Below, piece by piece: positions 53,866 to 63,825 of a DNA stretch of 64,000 nucleotides. The DNA is taken from contig CALUMH010000013.1 of the NCBI GenBank assembly GCA_944321685.1, positions 1 to 64,000 on the forward strand, given 5' to 3'. Position 1 is the stretch's first letter; every line of letters starts with the position of its first letter. The translations under genes were made by a program, and so were the position numbers. The stretch comes from an uncultured Muribaculaceae bacterium. GTDB lineage: Bacteria > Bacteroidota > Bacteroidia > Bacteroidales > Muribaculaceae. Below the pieces are notes generated by a model, which saw only the letters and a list, made by a program, of their open reading frames with translations, did not search any database and was not told the DNA's origin.

Positions 53866-53889
53866 AATTCCTAATTACCCAAAAAATTT

Positions 53890-54462
53890 ATGAGAAAACT
53901 GTTTTATTTAATTCTTGGAGGACTGATGCTGAGCGTCGGCTTTGCTTCGTGCGACGACGAGCCCGATAATCCGGGAGATTACAACATCAGAGGTTCAATT
54001 GGTGTCAACAGTGTTACTTCCCGTACCACGGGAGAGGAGTATGAATTGGTAGTGTCACGTGAATTCGACTCTACCATAGTACGGTATAACCTCAAGTATG
54101 ACACCACATTTGCCGACGATGGGTCGGTTGTTGAAATTAACGAAGATACAGTATGGTATGAGGACGGTACGTGCCATTATGTGCGAATGGAAACAGTGAG
54201 GGTACAGCCGATAGCTGGTGATACTCTTGTGATTTCATTAACAAGTAATGCCCGGTGGACATCTGTAGTAACCGGTACTCCGTTCCCTCGATGGTATAAT
54301 TTGATTACAGCATCGGGTGGTGGAGATTCCGATATTTTAGTAGAACTGACGGAATATGTTTCACCTACTGCAACCAACACACAGACGCAGTTTATTATCA
54401 CATCGGATAGTGCTGCGATCTATGAAATACCATTCCTTCCTGCAAATACGGCAGCAAATTAA
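53890..54462 (+). CDS. BACON-like surface lipoprotein
   Basis: A 190-residue lipoprotein with the lipobox GFASC (Cys at residue 21) followed by Asp-Asp-Glu, a signal used for surface export in Bacteroidota. The C-terminal half (SLTSNARWTSVV, then WYNLITASGGGDSDI) resembles a BACON domain, an Ig-like fold found in glycan-utilisation loci that is thought to act as a spacer or mucin-binding module. The first half (GSIGVNSVTSRTTGEEY) is unassigned. It lies 34 bp before the SusC gene and so appears to be the first gene of the Sus-type operon, probably an outer-surface glycan-binding accessory protein. Confidence 0.7.
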   Translation: MRKLFYLILGGLMLSVGFASCDDEPDNPGDYNIRGSIGVNSVTSRTTGEEYELVVSREFDSTIVRYNLKYDTTFADDGSVVEINEDTVWYEDGTCHYVRMETVRVQPIAGDTLVISLTSNARWTSVVTGTPFPRWYNLITASGGGDSDILVELTEYVSPTATNTQTQFIITSDSAAIYEIPFLPANTAAN

Positions 54463-54496
54463 CTTAAAGTGAAAAACTCGTAAGAACTAATAAGTA

Positions 54497-57400
54497 ATGA
54501 ATAAGATTTTAATGATAATAGCCTCACTGTTGGTAAGTGTGTCGGCTGTGGCACAGATAACGGTGAGCGGAACGGTGGTCGATGAGAGCGATTTCGGGCT
54601 GCCGGGCGCAAGCGTCATCGTGAAAGGCGAAAAGGGTGGTGTTGCCACTGACCTCGATGGCAAGTTCACTCTCACGGTTCCCAATGAGAACAGTGTGATA
54701 GTAATCTCCTTTATTGGATATAACGAGCAGGAAATAAAAGTGGGCGACCAACGCCAACTTAACATAAAAATGGAACCGGCCACTCAAATGATGGACGAAG
54801 TGGTGATAGTGGGTTTCGGTACGCAGAAGAAAGTGAATGCCACCGGTGCCGTTAAGACTATCGACAACAAGGCTCTTGAAAGCCGTCCTATCTCGAATGC
54901 CGTGCAAGGCTTGCAAGGTGTGGTTGCCGGTCTTAACATTACCAACGACCAAGGTGGTGGTTTGGGGCAAGAGATGCAGATCAACATTCGTGGTGTCGGC
55001 TCGATTGGTGAAGGGTCAAACTCGGCTCCGCTCGTGCTTATCGATGGTATGGAAGGTGACCTTTCTTCAATCAACCCCAATGATATCGAAAACATATCGG
55101 TGTTGAAAGATGCTGCCGCAGCTTCAATTTACGGTTCTCGTGCACCATTCGGTGTGATCTTGGTTACAACCAAGTCGGGTGAACGCGGCCTGCGCATCAA
55201 TTATACCGGCAACGTGCGTATGCAACAGCCTATTTCGGTGCCGAAGCCCGTTGATTCATACACCTATGCACTGATGGTTAATGACGCATTTATTAATATG
55301 GGAGATGTGGCACAATTTGGTCAGTCTCAATTGAATAAAATCTTGCGTTACCAACGCGGCGAACTGCCTTACGGCATCGAGCCGAACTTGAATGGCGATG
55401 ACTGGGCCTTTGGTCAACAGTCGTTTGGTAACACCGACTGGTATGATACATTCCTGAAAGACGTGGCCGTGTCGCACGAGCACAATGTGAGCGTGAGCGG
55501 CGGTGGCGACAAGGTGACATATTATTTCTCGGGCAACTACCTGGGGCAAACCGGTTTGTTCAACTATGCCGATGAAGAATTTAAGCGTTTGGCATTGAGC
55601 GGCAAGGTGGGCGTGAGGTTCAATGATTATGTATCGTTCAACTGGAGCAGCCGCCTGGTATCGACCGACAACGAGAAGCCGTCGGCACTCAACGCCCTCT
55701 TCTTCCACAACCTTGGCCGTCGCAGCCCGTTGATGCCTATCTATATGCCCGACGGTTCATATAACAAGGAATCGATGATCAACAACTTGCAAGACGGTGG
55801 TCGCCAGGGCGACCGCAACCTGTTGCTCTACAACCAGGCCAACCTTACCATTGAACCGATAAAGGGATGGAAGATTTATGTTGACCTTAACAGCCGCATC
55901 GAGAACAAGACCGGAGACCAGAATTTTGCTAAATTGTCATATATTAAGCCGGACGGAAGTGCTGAATATTATTCTCCGCTCGAAGGTGTGCTTGCCAAGT
56001 TCGAGACTAATGCCAACGGTACGTTCCGCATCCAGCCGGGGCCGGGTGAATCGACCTATATGCGTTACAAGGGCCATGTGAACTATTTCCAAAGCAATGT
56101 TTACACCGACTTTGAAAAGACTTTCAACGAAAAGCATTATTTCAAGGCGTTGCTTGGTATGCAGACCGAGTATTATTACAATGAAACCATCCGTATGGCA
56201 ACCAAGGACATATTGCTTGACGATATCCCGTTCATCAATCCCACATCGAGCAACATACTTGTGTCGGAAGACAAGGGCGAATGGGCCAACCTTGGTTTCT
56301 TCGGCCGTGTAAACTACACATTCGACGATCGTTATATGCTTGAAGTCAATTTGCGTTACGATGGTGCATCGCGTTTCCCGAGCAATCAGCGTTGGGGCTT
56401 GTTCCCGTCGGTATCGGCAGGTTGGAACGTGGCCAACGAAAGTTTCTTCGAGCCTATCCGCCAAGGCATCAAGCTCGAATACTTTAAGTTGCGTGGATCT
56501 TACGGACAACTCGGAAACCAGAATACCACATCGTTCTATCCTTATTATCAACAGATGTCAACATTGATGGGTACCGTAATACTTGGCGGTGCACAGGCAG
56601 GTGTGTTGCCGGTATTTGATCCTTATTCGACTTCGTTGACATGGGAAACCATCGAGAATGCAGGCGTCGGTGTCGATTTGGGTATGTTCAGCAACCGCTT
56701 CAATGCGTCGTTTGACTGGTACCAACGTACAACCAAGGACATGATAGGCCCGGCACTTGCCCTGTCGGCAGTGTATGGCGGTGATGCTCCGCGTACCAAC
56801 AATGCCGAACTTCGCACTCGCGGTTGGGAAGTTGAATTCTCGTGGCGCGACCGCATCGGTGCCGATTGGAGCTATGGCATTTCGGCAAGCCTTAGCGACT
56901 ACAAGTCGATTGTGACCAAGTATGATTCTCCCACAGGTCGTCTTCGCGGCGATGCCGGTGCCGAGGCGTACTATGAAGGCAAGGAAATTGGTGAAATATG
57001 GGGTTACCGCGTGGAAGGCATAGCCAAGAGCGACAAGGAAATGCAAGCACACTTGGCCAAAGCGAATCAATCTTCGATTGGCTCAATGTGGGGGGCAGGT
57101 GACGTGATGTATAAAGATATTAATGGCGATGGTGTCGTTGACAACGGTGCCGGAACCATTACCGACCACGGTGACTGGGAAAAGATAGGTAACTCTACTC
57201 CGCGTTTCGCTTACAGCTTCACTCTTGAAGGATCGTGGAAGTGGATCGACGTACGTGCTTATTTCCAAGGCGTGGGCAAGCGTGATGTGTTCTTTGAAAA
57301 TTCGGCAACATTCTTCGGTTTCGGAGATGGCAAATATCAGCGTTCGCTTTATGTTGACCACCTGGATTATTTCCGCCTTGCAGGTTCGGCACTCGGTGCA

Positions 57401-57715
57401 AATTACGAAGACCCGTATTACGGCCGTCTGCGTGGTGACATGAACAACAAGCAGGTGTGCGACAGGTATTTGCAAGATGCTTCTTACTTGCGCTTAAAGA
57501 ACTTGCAGATAGGTTTCACATTGCCCAAGACTGCCAAGTTGTCGAAATATGTTGAACATGCACGTTTGTATGTTTCGGCCGAAAACTTGCTTACGTTTAC
57601 CAACTTGATGATTTACGACCCCGAAGCAATCGGGTCGGCAACCGGAGAATATGGTGCAGGTAAGACTTATCCGCAATACCGCACATGGTCGGTGGGTCTT
57701 GAGTTAACATTCTAA
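54497..57715 (+). CDS. SusC/RagA family TonB-dependent outer-membrane transporter
   Basis: A 1072-residue outer-membrane transporter. A signal peptide (to about residue 19) is followed by a carboxypeptidase-regulatory-like domain (ITVSGTVVDESDFGLPGASVIVKG, about 20-95), the TonB-box region (DEVVIVGFGTQKK), a plug domain (about 115-230, with INIRGVGSIG and VLKDAAAASIYGSRAPFGVILVTTK) and a 22-strand barrel to the C-terminal aromatic residue (LTF). It imports oligosaccharides bound by the partner SusD lipoprotein encoded 30 bp downstream, using TonB energy. No N-terminal sigma-regulator extension is present, so control is probably not by an anti-sigma factor pair. Confidence 0.96.
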   Translation: MNKILMIIASLLVSVSAVAQITVSGTVVDESDFGLPGASVIVKGEKGGVATDLDGKFTLTVPNENSVIVISFIGYNEQEIKVGDQRQLNIKMEPATQMMDEVVIVGFGTQKKVNATGAVKTIDNKALESRPISNAVQGLQGVVAGLNITNDQGGGLGQEMQINIRGVGSIGEGSNSAPLVLIDGMEGDLSSINPNDIENISVLKDAAAASIYGSRAPFGVILVTTKSGERGLRINYTGNVRMQQPISVPKPVDSYTYALMVNDAFINMGDVAQFGQSQLNKILRYQRGELPYGIEPNLNGDDWAFGQQSFGNTDWYDTFLKDVAVSHEHNVSVSGGGDKVTYYFSGNYLGQTGLFNYADEEFKRLALSGKVGVRFNDYVSFNWSSRLVSTDNEKPSALNALFFHNLGRRSPLMPIYMPDGSYNKESMINNLQDGGRQGDRNLLLYNQANLTIEPIKGWKIYVDLNSRIENKTGDQNFAKLSYIKPDGSAEYYSPLEGVLAKFETNANGTFRIQPGPGESTYMRYKGHVNYFQSNVYTDFEKTFNEKHYFKALLGMQTEYYYNETIRMATKDILLDDIPFINPTSSNILVSEDKGEWANLGFFGRVNYTFDDRYMLEVNLRYDGASRFPSNQRWGLFPSVSAGWNVANESFFEPIRQGIKLEYFKLRGSYGQLGNQNTTSFYPYYQQMSTLMGTVILGGAQAGVLPVFDPYSTSLTWETIENAGVGVDLGMFSNRFNASFDWYQRTTKDMIGPALALSAVYGGDAPRTNNAELRTRGWEVEFSWRDRIGADWSYGISASLSDYKSIVTKYDSPTGRLRGDAGAEAYYEGKEIGEIWGYRVEGIAKSDKEMQAHLAKANQSSIGSMWGAGDVMYKDINGDGVVDNGAGTITDHGDWEKIGNSTPRFAYSFTLEGSWKWIDVRAYFQGVGKRDVFFENSATFFGFGDGKYQRSLYVDHLDYFRLAGSALGANYEDPYYGRLRGDMNNKQVCDRYLQDASYLRLKNLQIGFTLPKTAKLSKYVEHARLYVSAENLLTFTNLMIYDPEAIGSATGEYGAGKTYPQYRTWSVGLELTF

Positions 57716-57745
57716 TGTCACTTAACACATTAATAAATACAAGAA

Positions 57746-59683
57746 ATGAATAAAAAAATATATATAACAGGAATTTCATTGGCAATGCTCTCGCTTGCGT
57801 CTTGCTCTGATTTCCTTGACAGGGAACCGATTGACTTTGGTAGCGAAGCAGCGTTTTACGTGTCGGAAACCGACTTGCAAATGGCAACCAATGAATTTTA
57901 CGACAACATACTGCCCAAAAACGAAACTTGGGTGGGCGGTATCTATGACGAAGACAATACCAGCGACAATCAGATAGGTCCGCAACCTGACAATTTGTTC
58001 TATGAAGGCGAGAAGCGTACAGTTGAGCAATCGGAGTCGGAATGGAACTTCGACAACCTGCGCGGTATCAACTATTTCATCAACCGTGTTAACTCGCAGC
58101 TTAACGGTGGTGGCGGCATAACCGGATCTGAGGAGTATATCAACCATTATTTGGGTGAAGGCTATTTCTTCCGCGCATGGGAACACTTCCGCCTGCTGCG
58201 CAATTTCGGTGATGTGCCTATTCTCACTACAATGCTGAGCGACAATCAGGCCGAACTTACCGAGGCCACTCGTCGCCAACCGCGTAACGAGGTTGCACGT
58301 TTCATAATCCGTGACCTTGAGATTGCCGACTCGCTCATGCTTGCCGATCCTCCGCAAGACGGCCGTTTGTGCAAGGACGCTGCCATGATGCTTATGGCTC
58401 GTGTGGCTCTTTATGAAGGCACATGGGAGCGCTACCATGCAGGTACTGCATTTGTGCCGGGCAATAGCAAGTGGGTGGGCCATGCCATGTATCCCGATTT
58501 CACATTCAAAGCCGGCGATGCCGAGGCTGAAGTGAATTATTTCCTTGACGTTGCCATCAAGGCATCGGAGGCTGTAGTTCAAAACCGTCCTGAATTGAGT
58601 GATGATTACATGTCGCTGTTTACTAACGACCGCACTGCGTTCACCACCGACAATAAAGAAGTGATACTTGCCCGCTTTTATCTTTCGGGTGTGCTTTACC
58701 ACAGCGTAGGCCAATATTTGGCTCGTACCGGAGCAGGAACAGGCTTGACACGGTCGCTTGTAAACTCGTTCCTTATGACTAACGGTCTGCCTATATATGC
58801 CGCAGGATCAGGATACGGCGGTGATTTGCAAATGAAGAATGAAATGCTTAACCGCGACAAGCGTCTTGCCGTGAAGGTTACCGGCAGTTTCGTTGAAGGT
58901 GAGGCCGACCCCATTACCGGAATTGTATTTGAACAAGATTCCATCGTGCTTTCGCATATCACGCAAGCAGGTAATGAACGCAGCACCACTGGATATGAGA
59001 TGACGAAGTGGATGAGCACCGATCCTGCTCAGCAAGTGCAGGGTCAGGGAACTACCGCCAACCCGATATTCCGTTCGGCCGAGGCCTTGCTCACTTATAT
59101 CGAAGCATATTATGAGAGATATGGTAACTTGGGCGGCAACTGCGATGCTTATTGGCGCAAGCTCCGTAGCCGTGCCGGTGTTGATCCCGATTACACCAAG
59201 ACATTCGCTGCCACCGACTTGTCGCAAGAAAATGACTTGGCTGTTTATTCAAGGGGCAACATGGTTGATGTTACCCTGTATAACATACGTCGTGAACGCC
59301 GTTGCGAATTATATGCCGAGGGTATGCGTCTTGACGATTTGAAGCGTTGGCGTTCGCTCGATAATATGCGCAATTATCAGGTTGAGGGTATCAACTTGTG
59401 GGGTGAGATGTATGAGTTGTGGGACGAAGAGGACGTGAAACTTGAAGAGGGTACCACTGTTTCTCCGAGGGGGTTAAGCGATTATCTCCGTCCGTTGCAA
59501 ATCACATCTACGCTTGTGACTTACAACACCGGTTATAATTTCCCCAAGCCTCACTACCTTGAGCCGATACCTATCGCAGAGTTCCAGCTTGCAACCGAGA
59601 ACGGGCAATCGACACTTTACCAGAACCCGGGCTGGCCTACCAACACTGACGGTATTGCCGATTACAGTTACGATTGCGATTAA
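57746..59683 (+). CDS. SusD/RagB family starch-binding-type lipoprotein
   Basis: A 645-residue outer-membrane lipoprotein (lipobox LASC, Cys at residue 20) forming the lid of the SusC transporter. The TPR-rich N-terminal half contains LRGINYFINRVN and the HYLGEGYFFRAWEHFRLLRNFGDVPIL block that marks the family. The C-terminal half carries NIRRERRCELYAEGMRLDDLKRW. It should bind the oligosaccharide at the surface and deliver it to SusC. The length is at the upper end for the family (500-650). Confidence 0.95.
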   Translation: MNKKIYITGISLAMLSLASCSDFLDREPIDFGSEAAFYVSETDLQMATNEFYDNILPKNETWVGGIYDEDNTSDNQIGPQPDNLFYEGEKRTVEQSESEWNFDNLRGINYFINRVNSQLNGGGGITGSEEYINHYLGEGYFFRAWEHFRLLRNFGDVPILTTMLSDNQAELTEATRRQPRNEVARFIIRDLEIADSLMLADPPQDGRLCKDAAMMLMARVALYEGTWERYHAGTAFVPGNSKWVGHAMYPDFTFKAGDAEAEVNYFLDVAIKASEAVVQNRPELSDDYMSLFTNDRTAFTTDNKEVILARFYLSGVLYHSVGQYLARTGAGTGLTRSLVNSFLMTNGLPIYAAGSGYGGDLQMKNEMLNRDKRLAVKVTGSFVEGEADPITGIVFEQDSIVLSHITQAGNERSTTGYEMTKWMSTDPAQQVQGQGTTANPIFRSAEALLTYIEAYYERYGNLGGNCDAYWRKLRSRAGVDPDYTKTFAATDLSQENDLAVYSRGNMVDVTLYNIRRERRCELYAEGMRLDDLKRWRSLDNMRNYQVEGINLWGEMYELWDEEDVKLEEGTTVSPRGLSDYLRPLQITSTLVTYNTGYNFPKPHYLEPIPIAEFQLATENGQSTLYQNPGWPTNTDGIADYSYDCD

Positions 59684-59743
59684 TGGTTAAATAATATAAA
59701 ACATTTAATCGTATTGTATTAATAAATAATTAACAGGCACGGG

Positions 59744-59773
59744 TTGCACAAAAAAATCAGTATATTTGTGCAA
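59744..59773 (+). promoter_or_regulatory. Promoter with overlapping inverted repeat before the sulfatase gene
   Basis: TATATTTG at 59761-59768 fits the -7 consensus. It is embedded in a perfect 9-bp inverted repeat, TTGCACAAA (59744-59752) and TTTGTGCAA (59765-59773), with a 12-bp spacer, which could be an operator. The sulfatase starts 49 bp further on. Confidence 0.5.
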
Positions 59774-59822
59774 TGCGTGTCTGTTTTTTATAATAACACA
59801 TTAACGACCTTAACATTTAATT

Positions 59823-61403
59823 ATGCGTCAATTCAAATCAACAGCCCTTTACACAGTATTGGGTGCCGGTGCTTTGGCCGGATTGGCATCGTGCCAGCAA
59901 GCCAAGCAAGAAACAAAACCGTTGAACATAGTTTATATCATGACCGACGACCACACGGCGCAAATGATGAGTTGCTATGGCAGCCGGTTTGTACAAACCC
60001 CCAATCTCGACCGCATTGCTCGCGATGGTGTGCGCTTCACCAACAGTTTCGTTGCCAACTCACTCAGCGGCCCGAGCCGTGCCTGCATGATTACCGGCAA
60101 GCACAGCCACGCCAATGGTTTCACCGATAATACCACGTGCGTATTCGACGGTTCGCAGCAGACCATGCCCAAGCTGTTGCAACAGGCCGGTTACCAGACT
60201 GCAATCGTCGGCAAGTGGCACTTGGAGAGCCTGCCCACAGGTTTCGATTATTGGGAAATAGTTCCCGGCCAGGGCGATTATTATAATCCCGACTTCATAA
60301 CGATGGATAACGACACCATACAGAAGCATGGGTACCTGACAAACATAATATCGGACATGAGTATCGACTGGATGGAGAACGGGCGTGACAAGTCCAAACC
60401 GTTCTGCCTCTTTATCCACCACAAGGCGATACATCGCAACTGGCTGCCCGAGATAAAATACTTGCATGAGTATGAAGACAGTACGTTTGCCCTGCCCGAG
60501 AATTTCTATGACAATTATGAAGGCCGCCTTGCCGCAGCTGCCCAGGAAATGAGCATATATAAGGATATGGACCTTATTTACGACTTGAAGATGGACGGCA
60601 AGGGCAAGACTTCGCGCTTGAAGGAAACTTATGAGAAATATGTAGGCCGCATGGACGCTGCCGACCGCAAGGCATTCGATGCTTTCTATGATTCAATTGC
60701 CGCCGAATTCTATGCCAAGAAGTTGACTGGCAAAGAACTCGCCGAGTGGAAATACCAACGTTATATGCGTGATTACAGCAAGGTGGTGAAGTCGCTCGAT
60801 GACAATGTGGGTCGTGTACTTGATTATCTTGAAGAAAAAGGTCTGCTTGACAATACGCTCGTGGTTTATACTTCCGACCAAGGTTTCTATATGGGAGAAC
60901 ACGGTTGGTTTGACAAGCGTTTCATGTATGAAGAATCGATGCACACGCCGCTGATCATGCGCCTTCCGAAGGGATTTGACAAGCGCGGTGACATACCGCA
61001 AATGGTTCAGAACATCGACTATGCCCCGACGTTCCTTGAACTGGCCGGTGCCCCGATACCCGAGGATATTCAAGGCGTATCGCTTGTTCCGCTGTTGAAA
61101 GGCGAGCAACCTGCCGACTGGCGCAAGTCGCTCTATTATCATTTTTATGAATACCCGGCCGAGCACATGGTGAAGCGTCACTATGGTGTGCGCACCGACC
61201 GTTACAAGTTGATACATTTCTATAACGACATCGATGCCTGGGAACTCTATGACTTGCAAGCCGACCCGCACGAGATGAACAATATCTACAGCAAACCCGG
61301 CACCGAGGAAGTTACCAAGGAATTGATGAAGGAGCTTAAACGCCTGCAAGTGCAGTATGCCGACCCGATACTTGAAAAATATCCGATAAACGAAGAGATC
61401 TAA
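59823..61403 (+). CDS. Ser-type sulfatase (family S1), likely GlcNAc-6-O-sulfatase
   Basis: A 526-residue exported lipoprotein (lipobox LASC, Cys at residue 24). The sulfatase signature is LSGPSRACMITGK, with Ser near residue 81 as the formylglycine precursor, so maturation needs an anaerobic sulfatase-maturating radical SAM enzyme encoded elsewhere. Metal ligands are in MTDDHTAQMM (Asp pair) and, toward the C-terminus, YTSDQGFYMGEHGW. The RTDRYKLIHFYNDIDAWELYDL ending is typical of S1 enzymes that remove 6-O-sulfate from N-acetylglucosamine. This fits the GH20 hexosaminidase encoded 6 bp downstream. The exact regiospecificity is inferred from resemblance and context. Confidence 0.87.
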   Translation: MRQFKSTALYTVLGAGALAGLASCQQAKQETKPLNIVYIMTDDHTAQMMSCYGSRFVQTPNLDRIARDGVRFTNSFVANSLSGPSRACMITGKHSHANGFTDNTTCVFDGSQQTMPKLLQQAGYQTAIVGKWHLESLPTGFDYWEIVPGQGDYYNPDFITMDNDTIQKHGYLTNIISDMSIDWMENGRDKSKPFCLFIHHKAIHRNWLPEIKYLHEYEDSTFALPENFYDNYEGRLAAAAQEMSIYKDMDLIYDLKMDGKGKTSRLKETYEKYVGRMDAADRKAFDAFYDSIAAEFYAKKLTGKELAEWKYQRYMRDYSKVVKSLDDNVGRVLDYLEEKGLLDNTLVVYTSDQGFYMGEHGWFDKRFMYEESMHTPLIMRLPKGFDKRGDIPQMVQNIDYAPTFLELAGAPIPEDIQGVSLVPLLKGEQPADWRKSLYYHFYEYPAEHMVKRHYGVRTDRYKLIHFYNDIDAWELYDLQADPHEMNNIYSKPGTEEVTKELMKELKRLQVQYADPILEKYPINEEI

Positions 61404-61409
61404 GACGAA

Positions 61410-63707
61410 ATGAAACGCCTATTTATAACGACGTTTGTCGTAATATGTTGCAGCCTGTTTTCATGGGCTGCAACATTGCCCGTTATTCCGTCACCGGTTT
61501 CGGTGACGGAAGGTGGTGGGTATTTTGTGTTTGACGGAAGCACAAAGTTCTCGGTCGAAAATGTGGAACAACTGAAGGTTGCCGAATTGTTTGCAAGCCG
61601 TTTCGGCGAGAGTGCCGGTTTCTTGCCTGCCGTGGAAATAGGCGGTAACGGCAACGTGGTGTTTACAACCGACTCGTCGCTCCCTGCCGAAGGGTACAAG
61701 ATAAGTGTAACCGAAGATGCCATCGGCATCAAGGCTGCCGACACTGCCGGATTTTTTTATGCCATGCAGACGCTCAGGCAATTGCTCCCGGCTGCGTTTG
61801 ACGGTTGCAAGTTGCAGGCCGATGCCCTGTGGCAGGTGCCGGTGATGCAGGTTGAAGACAGCCCGCGTTTCGGTTTTCGCAGCCTCATGGTAGATGTGGC
61901 CCGTTACTTCATGCCCAAAAGCGAGCTGCTGAAGTTAATCGACGTTGCTGCCATGCTTAAATTCAACAAGTTGCATTTGCATTTGGTTGATGATACCGGT
62001 TGGCGCATCGAGATAAAGCGTTATCCCAAGTTGATGCAAGTGGGAGCATGGCGGATGCATCGCGACGAAGTGTTTCCGGCACGGCCCAATCAACGCCCCG
62101 GCGAAGTGCCGAACGAGGGCGGTTATTACACGCAAGATGATATACGCGAGATAGTGGCGTATGCCGACGACAGACAAATAGAGGTTATCCCCGAGATAGA
62201 GATGCCAGCCCACACATCATCGTCGCTTGCTGCTTATCCCGAACTTGCCTGCCCGGTGGTCGATAAGCCTATCACAGTGTTGCCCGGCGGGGGCGGTAAA
62301 AATACGCAAATCATATATTGCGCAGGCAACGACAGCGTGTTTGCATTCTTGCAAAATGTGCTTGATGAGGTTATGGCTCTTTTCCCGTCGAAGTATATGC
62401 ACCTTGGCGGCGACGAGGCTGTCAAGACATATTGGGGGATTTGCCCGCGATGCAAGGCCCGCATGGAAGCAGAGCATATCGATAATCTCGAAGACATGCA
62501 AGGCTATTTCATGAAGCGCATGAGCGACTATGTGCGCAGCAAGGGCAAGATTCCTATGGGTTGGGATGAACTCACCAACCATGAGTTGCCCGAGGGGATG
62601 GTGATTTACGGCTGGCGTGGTTTCGGCGAGGCTGCTACCAAGGCTGCCGCACAGGGCCACAAGTTCATCATGACTCCGGCACGGGTGCTGTATTTCATTC
62701 GTTACCAGGGTCCGCAATGGTTTGAACCTTATACTTATTTTGGTAACATCACGCTTAAAGACGTGTATGAATACGAACCTATTCGCCAAAATTGGAAACC
62801 GGAGTATGCCGATTTGCTGATGGGTGTGCAAGCCTCGATGTGGACAGAATTTTGCCGCTCGGAAGCCGATGTGCACCACCAGCTTTTCCCGCGCCTGCTT
62901 GCCGCAGCCGAGGTGGCTTGGTGCAGCCGTGGCGAGAAGGACTGGCGGGGATTTTTGCATCGTGCCGATGCCGTGTTGCCACATTTGCAGGCAATGGGTA
63001 TCGAATATGCACGCTCGATGTACAACATTGACCATAAGCTGACACCTGTGGGTGATGGCAAAGTGCAAGTGGAAATGTCGTGCATACGCCCCGATGTGGA
63101 AATACGTTACACCACCGACGGTACCGACCCTGTGGCAAAGTCGAAGTTGTATAAAGAACCGTTCAAGGTGAAGAAGGCGACTGTGGTGAAGACTGTAACC
63201 TTCCGCGGCGGTGAGCAAATGGGACAAGTGTTGACACTCGATGTTGCTTTCAACAAGGCAACCGGCCGCGAGGTGACGAGCGATGTCGCCAACGATTATG
63301 TGCTTACCAACGGCCTGCGCGGCAGCGACCGCCATTCCGACTTCGAGTGGGCAGGCTGGTATGCCAATGACGGCTCGTTTGTCCTCGACCTGGGCAAACG
63401 CACGTCGATAAAGCACATCGTGCTTGGTTGCATCAACAATTCAAGCATGGGTGTGCACATTCCGTCGGAAATAAAACTGTCGGTGTCAAGTGACAACAAG
63501 ACGTTCAAGCCGCTTGCAACAAAAGCTTATTCGCATGACGAAGTGTTCCGTACCCGTACAGCCATCGAAGATGCCATATTCGACAATCTGTCGGCTTCGG
63601 CTCGTTATGTGAAAGTTGAATTCACCAATCCCGGCAAGTGCCCCGAAGGTGATTTCAAGGAAGGCCAGGATACTTGGGTCTATTTCGACGAGATTATTGT
63701 GGAATAA
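61410..63707 (+). CDS. GH20 beta-N-acetylhexosaminidase
   Basis: A 765-residue exported enzyme with a signal peptide to about residue 20. The N-terminal GH20b domain (about 22-140) precedes the catalytic barrel (about 145-500) with DVARYFMPKSELLKLID, HLHLVDDTGWRIEI and the catalytic pair in LGGDEAVKT (Asp-Glu near residues 335-336), the Glu being the acid and the Asp assisting the substrate N-acetyl group. A chitobiase-like C-terminal segment (YTTDGTDP) and a carbohydrate-binding F5/8-type domain (about 640-765, SIKHIVLGCINNSSMGVHIPSE) follow. It should release terminal GlcNAc or GalNAc after the sulfatase has removed the sulfate. Confidence 0.93.
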   Translation: MKRLFITTFVVICCSLFSWAATLPVIPSPVSVTEGGGYFVFDGSTKFSVENVEQLKVAELFASRFGESAGFLPAVEIGGNGNVVFTTDSSLPAEGYKISVTEDAIGIKAADTAGFFYAMQTLRQLLPAAFDGCKLQADALWQVPVMQVEDSPRFGFRSLMVDVARYFMPKSELLKLIDVAAMLKFNKLHLHLVDDTGWRIEIKRYPKLMQVGAWRMHRDEVFPARPNQRPGEVPNEGGYYTQDDIREIVAYADDRQIEVIPEIEMPAHTSSSLAAYPELACPVVDKPITVLPGGGGKNTQIIYCAGNDSVFAFLQNVLDEVMALFPSKYMHLGGDEAVKTYWGICPRCKARMEAEHIDNLEDMQGYFMKRMSDYVRSKGKIPMGWDELTNHELPEGMVIYGWRGFGEAATKAAAQGHKFIMTPARVLYFIRYQGPQWFEPYTYFGNITLKDVYEYEPIRQNWKPEYADLLMGVQASMWTEFCRSEADVHHQLFPRLLAAAEVAWCSRGEKDWRGFLHRADAVLPHLQAMGIEYARSMYNIDHKLTPVGDGKVQVEMSCIRPDVEIRYTTDGTDPVAKSKLYKEPFKVKKATVVKTVTFRGGEQMGQVLTLDVAFNKATGREVTSDVANDYVLTNGLRGSDRHSDFEWAGWYANDGSFVLDLGKRTSIKHIVLGCINNSSMGVHIPSEIKLSVSSDNKTFKPLATKAYSHDEVFRTRTAIEDAIFDNLSASARYVKVEFTNPGKCPEGDFKEGQDTWVYFDEIIVE

Positions 63708-63825
63708 ATGAAACAAAGGCGATGGCTGTTTTGCCACCTAATGTGGGAGTGAGCAGTCATTGCCATTAGAAATTAAAACAAAGAACCTAAATAATAAACC
63801 CTGATAAATCCATTAAAGACTTAAA

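Noticed and set aside
62217..63416. Open frame of 399 codons on the minus strand
   Set aside because: It is antisense to the GH20 catalytic and C-terminal domains, has His/Ala-rich composition without any family motif, and has no promoter. GC-rich third positions of the real gene explain it.
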